Shown piece by piece: positions 6,978 through 11,110 of a stretch of DNA of 11,110 nt. The first letter of the stretch is position 1; each line of letters begins with the position of its first letter. Position numbers and translations under genes: made by a program. The notes under the pieces were generated by a model, which was given only the letters and a program-made list of their open reading frames with translations, was not told the origin of the DNA and did not search any database. This stretch comes from Bifidobacteriaceae bacterium (GTDB lineage Bacteria > Actinomycetota > Actinomycetes > Actinomycetales > WQXJ01), in the NCBI GenBank assembly GCA_031278075.1, contig JAITLE010000230.1, positions 1 through 11,110 of the forward strand. The letters run 5' to 3'.

Positions 6978-8066
6978 TCAGATCAGAGTCAGCGTCAGCG
7001 TCGCCTTGTAGCTGCCGCCGGGTGTCCCCGTTGGCACGTTCAACGTCAGGTCCGCGGCGACCACGGTCGTCACGTCTTCAGTGGCCGATGCCGTGCCGGT
7101 CGCGAGCGCTTGATCCGTCGCGAGACCGGATCCCGTGCCGGGCGTCACGGCGGGGCCGGCGGCGCCGGCGCCTGATATCTTCACCGGCGCCCAACCGAGG
7201 TTCGTCGCGGCGATCGTGTCGGCATCGGACACGAAATCCGAGGCCCGGCCGTTCAGGGTCCAAGCGCCCGCGGCGGCGTCCCGGCGGTCGTCGTTGACGG
7301 TGACCTCGCCGAGCCGGCCTGTGGCCTGCCAGGGCTGGCCCTGGATGCGGGCGGTTGGGCCGCTCAAGGCCGTCGAACCGGGTTTGACCGTGATCTTCAG
7401 GCCGGTGGCCTGAGTTGGGATCGCCTCCTCGGGCAGGTCGAGGGTCAGATCGGATTCGGCTGAGTCGCCCGTCTGTGGCGGCTCATAGACCGCCCAGGTC
7501 GGGGCCGAACCGTCGCCCCACTGAATCTCAAGGTCGATTGAGAAATACTTGGACTGCCCCACTCCCGCGCTCACCGCCGGCGCGGCGCCGCTGACGGACT
7601 CGCCTGGGTCGCAGGTGACGAGGTAAGTCGCGATCTCGTCACGTCCCTGGAAGGTGGCGGTCACGTTGAAGCTGGTGGAACCCCACTGCGAGGCGTAGGA
7701 GCCACCGCGGGCGATCGGTTGGCCGGTCAGGCCTGAGCCCGAGAAACCCAAGGATGTCGAACTCGCTATCGCCTCCGCCGGGTAGCCGGTTTGCGGCCAG
7801 GCGCCATCAGCCCAGATCAGCATGACCCGCGATGACCCCCGGTAGCCCTCAGGACAGCCGGTTTCGGTGGTGAGGGAACTCGGCCCCCCGTTGAAGCTGA
7901 GCCTGCCCTGGGTGGGCGAGATGGTCAGATCGCCCAGCCGGTTGGCCGGGTCTAGGCCCGTGGCCAGCCCCGCGGCGGGCCAAGCTAGCGACAAGCCGAC
8001 GGCGGCGGTCGCCATGGCTGTGGCCGCGGCCAGCACGGCGCGGCGGGTGTGGGTGGTGATTGACAT
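6978..8066 (-). CDS. WxL-like secreted cell-wall-binding protein, copy 1
   Basis: The protein has 362 residues. The N-terminus MSITTHTRRAVLAAATA and a hydrophobic stretch to about residue 36 form a secretion signal. A first domain (about 40-195) has SPTQGRLSF, CPEGYRGS and TCDPGE; Cys71 and Cys152 probably pair. A linker DSAESDLTLDLP (201-212) leads to a C-terminal WxL-like domain (about 222-362): LKITVKPG, AWTLNGRASDF with the W-x-L motif (269-271), IAATNLGWAPVKISG, LATGTASAT, ending GSYKATLTLTLI. In Firmicutes the second motif carries a Trp; here it is LTLTL, as in its neighbour. It is expected outside the cell, held non-covalently on the wall. The start ATG at 8066 has AAAGG upstream. The C-terminal half is clearly paralogous to the protein at 8357-9421, showing tandem duplication with strong divergence of the N-terminal half. 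Confidence 0.82.
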   Translation of the reverse strand: MSITTHTRRAVLAAATAMATAAVGLSLAWPAAGLATGLDPANRLGDLTISPTQGRLSFNGGPSSLTTETGCPEGYRGSSRVMLIWADGAWPQTGYPAEAIASSTSLGFSGSGLTGQPIARGGSYASQWGSTSFNVTATFQGRDEIATYLVTCDPGESVSGAAPAVSAGVGQSKYFSIDLEIQWGDGSAPTWAVYEPPQTGDSAESDLTLDLPEEAIPTQATGLKITVKPGSTALSGPTARIQGQPWQATGRLGEVTVNDDRRDAAAGAWTLNGRASDFVSDADTIAATNLGWAPVKISGAGAAGPAVTPGTGSGLATDQALATGTASATEDVTTVVAADLTLNVPTGTPGGSYKATLTLTLI

Positions 8067-8089
8067 TTGGATTGCCTTTCGGTTCGGGG

Positions 8090-8104
8090 CGGGCCGTTGG
8101 CCCG
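8090..8104 (-). other. Short hairpin in the leader of WxL-like copy 1
   Basis: CGGGCC-GTT-GGCCCG is a perfect 6-bp stem with a 3-nt loop. It lies 23 bp upstream of the ATG at 8066, just before the ribosome-binding region. It could influence mRNA stability or translation, but a short GC-rich palindrome can arise by chance in this base composition. Confidence 0.35.
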
Positions 8105-8267
8105 TGGTTTGATTCCGGCCTGGGCTCTTGCCGGGCCGACGCTTTGGGTGGCGCCTGGGCTGGCGCCCGTCGTCTCGAATTCATCGCTAAGACCGTCCAG
8201 CGCGGCCGCCTTGCGCTGGGCGCCTTCTCACGGGACGCATTCGGGTTCGGGACGTTAGCGCGCCGAC

Positions 8268-8300
8268 GCCCGGCGAACCCCTTGTGAGGGATTGCCGGGC
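8268..8300 (-). other. Second stem-loop between the WxL-like genes
   Basis: Outer arms GCCCGGC (8268-8274) and GCCGGGC (8294-8300) pair perfectly. Inside them CCCT (8279-8282) and AGGG (8287-8290) pair around TGTG. It lies 5 bp from the stronger hairpin at 8306-8335. Together they occupy most of the first 90 bp after the stop of the upstream WxL-like gene. No T-tract follows. Confidence 0.6.
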
Positions 8301-8305
8301 GGGTT

Positions 8306-8335
8306 GGCCGGGGTGGCGGATTGGCCACCCCGGCC
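8306..8335 (-). terminator. Strong hairpin after WxL-like copy 2, possible partial terminator or mRNA 3'-stabiliser
   Basis: GGCCGGGGTGGC (8306-8317) and GCCACCCCGGCC (8324-8335) form a perfect 12-bp stem with the 6-nt loop GGATTG. It begins 21 nt downstream of the TGA at 8357. On the minus strand no U-run follows, so it is either a high-GC-type terminator or a processing/stabilising element that sets upstream and downstream genes at different levels. Confidence 0.65.
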
Positions 8336-8356
8336 TAGTCGGGTCCTGCGGCTGCC

Positions 8357-9421
8357 TCAGATAAGGGTCAGCGTCAGGGTCGACTTGTACGAGCCGTCCT
8401 CGGCGGCAGCCGGCACGTCCAGCGTCAACACGGCGTTGACGGTGGTGGTGACCTTGGGAGTGGCCGATGCCGTGCCCGTCGCGAGCGGCCTGTCGGTCGC
8501 CAGGCCCACACCGACTGCCACGGCCGCACCAGCGGTCCCGGCGCCGGAGACCTTGGCCGGGGCCCAGCCGAGGTTGGTGGCGGCGATCGGCGTCAGGCCG
8601 CCGCTCTTGGTGAACGCCGAAGCCTTGCCGTTGAGCGTCCAGCCCGCAGCTGCGGCGTCCTGGCGGTCATCTTCCACGGTCACGTCGTCGAGATTGCCGG
8701 TGGCGGTCCAGACCTGGCCCGCGACACGGGTGGTCGGGCCGGTCAGCGTGGTGGCGCCGGGCTTGACCGAGATCTTCAGACCGGTCGGAGGCTCGGGAGG
8801 CGTCTGGGCTTGCGGCACCACGACGTTGATGTCGGACTCGGAATCGTCGATCGCGGTCGGCGGCGTGGAAACGGCTTCGGCCTGCCACGAGCCGTCGCCC
8901 TTGAGGGAGATCCGGATGGAGTAGTACGGATCGGTCGCCGGAGCGTACGCAGCCGCCGCTTGGCAGGTGTGCCGAAGCTCGATGGCGTGATCCAGGCCGT
9001 CGCTCAACGGGTAGACCCACGGGAACGAGTTGGTGGTTGACCCCACATAGTTGCCTTCGCGGCGGATGAACGTCTCACCATCGTTGATGCCGCCGTAAGA
9101 CGGCTTGTAGTCGAAGCCGGCCCTGAGGACGTACGCGACCGACGAGTTGCCGAGCACACCGTCGACCACGTCGTACAGACCTGTGCGGCTCGTGAAGCCG
9201 GCCGGGCAGACCTGCCCTTCGAGGCCCCAGGCGGCTTCGAGCCAGCCTGTGCCGGTGCCCAGGTCGATTTTGCCTGATGACGGCGAGACGAGCAGGTAGC
9301 CGAGTTGCAGTGGGTCGCCGTCGGCTGCTGCCGCTGGCTGAGCGATGACCACGAGAGCGGCCGCGGCGGTCGCGGCGGTCGCGATGGACGCCAAGGTCTT
9401 CCTGGCTTTGGTGCGGAACAT
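8357..9421 (-). CDS. WxL-like secreted cell-wall-binding protein, copy 2
   Basis: The protein has 354 residues. It carries a classical signal peptide (MFRTKARKTL then a hydrophobic core, QPAAAADGD as the cleavage area near 31-34). The N-terminal domain (about 36-185) has VSPSSGKIDLG, CPAGFTSRTG and HTCQ; Cys72 and Cys153 probably pair, in the same spacing as in copy 1. The linker is DDSESDINVVVP followed by Pro-rich residues. The C-terminal WxL-like domain (about 213-354) has LKISVKPG, GWTLNGKASAF (W-x-L at 261-263), IAATNLGWAPAKVSG, LATGTASAT and the end GSYKSTLTLTLI. The start ATG at 9421 has AAGGAG 8 nt upstream; the longer in-frame extension has no signal-like features. It lies 76 bp after the PstS-like gene. 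Secretion and non-covalent wall attachment through the DUF916 protein are inferred from the family. Confidence 0.83.
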   Translation of the reverse strand: MFRTKARKTLASIATAATAAAALVVIAQPAAAADGDPLQLGYLLVSPSSGKIDLGTGTGWLEAAWGLEGQVCPAGFTSRTGLYDVVDGVLGNSSVAYVLRAGFDYKPSYGGINDGETFIRREGNYVGSTTNSFPWVYPLSDGLDHAIELRHTCQAAAAYAPATDPYYSIRISLKGDGSWQAEAVSTPPTAIDDSESDINVVVPQAQTPPEPPTGLKISVKPGATTLTGPTTRVAGQVWTATGNLDDVTVEDDRQDAAAAGWTLNGKASAFTKSGGLTPIAATNLGWAPAKVSGAGTAGAAVAVGVGLATDRPLATGTASATPKVTTTVNAVLTLDVPAAAEDGSYKSTLTLTLI

Positions 9422-9497
9422 GGGGTTTTCTCCTTGCTGATTGATTGTTTGATGGTTGTTGGTGGAGTTGGACAGTTCAGCTCTCTTGACCGTTGGC

Positions 9498-10547
9498 CTA
9501 CGGCACGACATAGCCGCTCCTATAGGTGGTCGTGTCGCCGCAGTCGGCGATGACGCCGAAGCCGTAGGCCGTGATGGTGGCGGTGGCGCCGCAGACGGCC
9601 GATTCCGCGCCGGCGAAGGTCTGCTGGAGCAGGACATCGGCCGGGGCCTCGCTGGTCAGACGCGAAGTCTGGACCACGTTGTAGACCTGTCGAGTGATTG
9701 GGAAATCTGGGTTGAGCAGACCGAATTCAACCGCCGGCACAACGCCGTACATGTCGTCATCGATAGCGCCCGTCGTCACGGCGTTGTCGTTGACCGTGTT
9801 GGGGACCACGTCGTTGTCTTGAGCGATCCACGAGGCCACCGAGAACGGCACGATCTCGCCTATGGCGTCGACTTCTTGTCCGTCATTCTCTTGGACGATG
9901 CTGGTGATCCAGCCGATTTCGGATTCGGCCACACCGATCTTCTGCAAGAAGAACGACCGCGTGCCCGAACCCGCCTGCGGGAGCATCGGGATGTACGCAC
10001 GGGTCACGCCGTTATTGTCCTGATAGGTGGTGACTTGGCCCCTGTAGATGGCCGCGAGATCATCGACCGTCAGTTGGGCGGGCACTGACGCGTTACCGGC
10101 ATCCGAAAAGGCGTAGGTGACCGCGTCCTTGGCGAACGGGATGTAAGTCAGATCGTCACCCGCGGTTGATGGCCCGCTCGAGGATCGGGCGAAATCCAGC
10201 TGTCCTGTGATCTCAACCCCGTTCCAGAGATAGGCGCCGGTCGGGTTGATCGAGGCCGTCAGCGCCTTGACTCCGTTGCCAGAGCCGTTGGGGCGGACGA
10301 ACGAGGGGCCGGCGGCGCGGGTTTGGATCGTGGCCGACCCAATCGCGTCATATGACCCGATGACTTTGGCGCCGCCTATGCTGATGGCCTCGCCCAAGCC
10401 GCCCAGCACATACTGAGTGGTGTCACTGCCGGCGCCGGCCAGAGGCCGGTAGGCGCCCGGATCGGCCATGGCCGGTCCGGCGCAGAGCGCCAGCACAGCC
10501 GTGGCCGCGCTGATCACGCCGAGGGCGCGTTTCGAGTTCCTTGTCAA
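9498..10547 (-). CDS. Secreted PstS-like solute-binding protein (PBP-like domain)
   Basis: The protein has 349 residues. A signal peptide (about 1-28, cleavage after AMA) precedes a PstS/PBP-like fold: LAGAGSDTTQYVLGGLGEAI (36-55), VRPNGSGNGVKAL (84-96), LDFARSSSG (117-125), LTYIPFAKDAVTYAF (133-147), LTVDDLAAIYRGQVTTY (159-175), IPMLPQAGSGTRSFFL (186-201), and a C-terminal Cys319/Cys336 pair. Cys22 in LALCAG is not a good lipobox (Leu at -1), so it looks secreted, not lipidated. Compared with E. coli PstS, the residues at the Asp56, Arg135 and Asp137 positions appear to be Ser, Pro and Ala, so the ligand may not be free phosphate. The TTG at 10547 is preferred to the upstream ATG because it directly precedes the signal sequence and has a good ribosome-binding site. 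It probably starts the core of the cluster. Confidence 0.82.
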   Translation of the reverse strand: MTRNSKRALGVISAATAVLALCAGPAMADPGAYRPLAGAGSDTTQYVLGGLGEAISIGGAKVIGSYDAIGSATIQTRAAGPSFVRPNGSGNGVKALTASINPTGAYLWNGVEITGQLDFARSSSGPSTAGDDLTYIPFAKDAVTYAFSDAGNASVPAQLTVDDLAAIYRGQVTTYQDNNGVTRAYIPMLPQAGSGTRSFFLQKIGVAESEIGWITSIVQENDGQEVDAIGEIVPFSVASWIAQDNDVVPNTVNDNAVTTGAIDDDMYGVVPAVEFGLLNPDFPITRQVYNVVQTSRLTSEAPADVLLQQTFAGAESAVCGATATITAYGFGVIADCGDTTTYRSGYVVP

Positions 10548-10553
10548 TTGCTG

Positions 10554-10558
10554 CTCCT
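10554..10558 (-). promoter_or_regulatory. Ribosome-binding site deciding a TTG start
   Basis: AGGAG on the minus strand lies 6 nt before the TTG at 10547. It fixes the start of the PstS-like protein immediately before its signal peptide (TRNSKRALGVIS). An upstream in-frame ATG would place about 20 hydrophilic residues before the signal. Confidence 0.7.
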
Positions 10559-10720
10559 GTAAGGTTGGCAAATGCGCGAACGCCCGGTTGGGCGCCGCCT
10601 TCGCCCCCATCCCGCGTTTGCGTCTTTCCAGGACACGCGGGGTGGGGGTGTTCCGCGGCGACGGGCTGATGACCGCCGCCCCGGAGACCATTGGGGAAGC
10701 TTGGATAGATCGGGGCGCGT

Positions 10721-11110
10721 TCACGGCGCCACCTCGCGGCGGCGCAGCAGCAACGGGCCTGCGACCAGCCCGCATATCCCGACGGCTAAGGCGCCGCCGA
10801 GAGTCGAACGGGTCGGTGGCGCGCTGGTCGTGGTCTCTGCGGCGAGAACCGTGTCGGCCTGCGCGTAACCGGTCGCGGGCTCGCCCGGTTCGCTAGGAGC
10901 CGCTGACGCGTTCGAGCTAGGCGCGGTGGCCACACTGCCGGCGCCTGCTGATGACGGCGCCAGGCCGCTGCTGGACGACCCGGCGTTTGCGGCCGGGGCC
11001 GCTGAGCCGCCCCCGGCTTCTTGCGGATCCTCGTTCACCGGCTCGCCCGTCGCTTCGTCGGACGGGTCCTCGTCTTCGCCGGAGGTGTCCTCTTCTTCGT
11101 CGAAGGGGAG
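10721..11110 (-). CDS. C-terminal part of a membrane-anchored surface protein (continues beyond the window)
   Basis: The frame is open to the right edge, giving 129 visible residues and no start. It begins with a strongly acidic stretch (DEEEDTSGEDEDPSDE), continues as an Ala/Ser/Gly/Pro stalk, and ends in one hydrophobic helix (LGGALAVGICGLVAGPLLL) followed by RRREVAP. That is the layout of a C-terminally anchored extracellular protein. There is no LPXTG-like signal before the helix (APPTRSTLGG instead), so anchoring seems to be by the helix itself. A GTG at 11038 could be an internal start, but the identical compositional style upstream argues that the gene is longer. It lies 173 bp upstream of the PstS-like gene; that gap shows no clear terminator or promoter. 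The function of the missing N-terminal part is unknown. Confidence 0.7.
   Translation of the reverse strand, partial: LPFDEEEDTSGEDEDPSDEATGEPVNEDPQEAGGGSAAPAANAGSSSSGLAPSSAGAGSVATAPSSNASAAPSEPGEPATGYAQADTVLAAETTTSAPPTRSTLGGALAVGICGLVAGPLLLRRREVAP

Noticed and set aside
7849..8328. Minus-strand 159-codon frame covering the gap upstream of WxL-like copy 1
   Set aside because: Arg/Pro-rich composition typical of GC-rich noncoding frames, overlaps the signal peptide region of the real gene in another frame and spans the hairpins.

Overview
The window is very GC-rich and its genes use actinobacterial-type codons, GTG/TTG starts and Ala/Pro/Gly-rich proteins. This suggests a high-GC Gram-positive (Actinomycetota) chromosome; genus and family cannot be fixed from the sequence. 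All calls come from reading the DNA and conceptual translations, without searches.

Left part (1-2250): four complete copies and one truncated copy of an exact-period 158-bp tandem repeat. Each full copy carries a perfect 11-bp inverted repeat. The array runs to about 60 bp before a plus-strand gene for a major facilitator superfamily exporter (772-2058). Behind that gene, the convergent junction is filled by two short minisatellites, a 12-bp unit x11 and a 16-bp unit x3. The second one contains the stop codon of the next gene.

Right part (2239-11110): eight collinear minus-strand genes, read from high to low coordinates. They are: the C-terminal end of a membrane-anchored surface protein (cut by the window edge); a secreted PstS-like solute-binding protein; two paralogous secreted WxL-like wall-binding proteins; a membrane-anchored DUF916/WxLIP protein, the known partner family of WxL proteins; a secreted Ser-rich-stalk protein with one C-terminal membrane helix; a sortase-fold membrane protein that appears to have lost its catalytic His, Cys and Arg; and a PstB-type ABC ATPase with about 178 extra N-terminal residues. 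The last four genes are tightly packed (29 bp, ATGA overlap, GTGA overlap, 20 bp), so they are probably co-transcribed and translationally coupled. Two strong stem-loops between the two WxL-like genes may separate an upstream and a downstream expression unit.

Working interpretation (inference): this is a cell-surface assembly locus. Secreted WxL-like proteins and a PstS-like binding protein are gathered on the envelope by the DUF916 protein and membrane-anchored stalk proteins. A catalytically dead sortase acts as a scaffold, and a PstB-like ATPase sits on the cytoplasmic side. No PstA/PstC permease is present in the window. The PstS-like protein has lost residues that bind phosphate in E. 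coli PstS, so simple phosphate uptake is not the obvious role. This gene combination is the most interesting content of the window.
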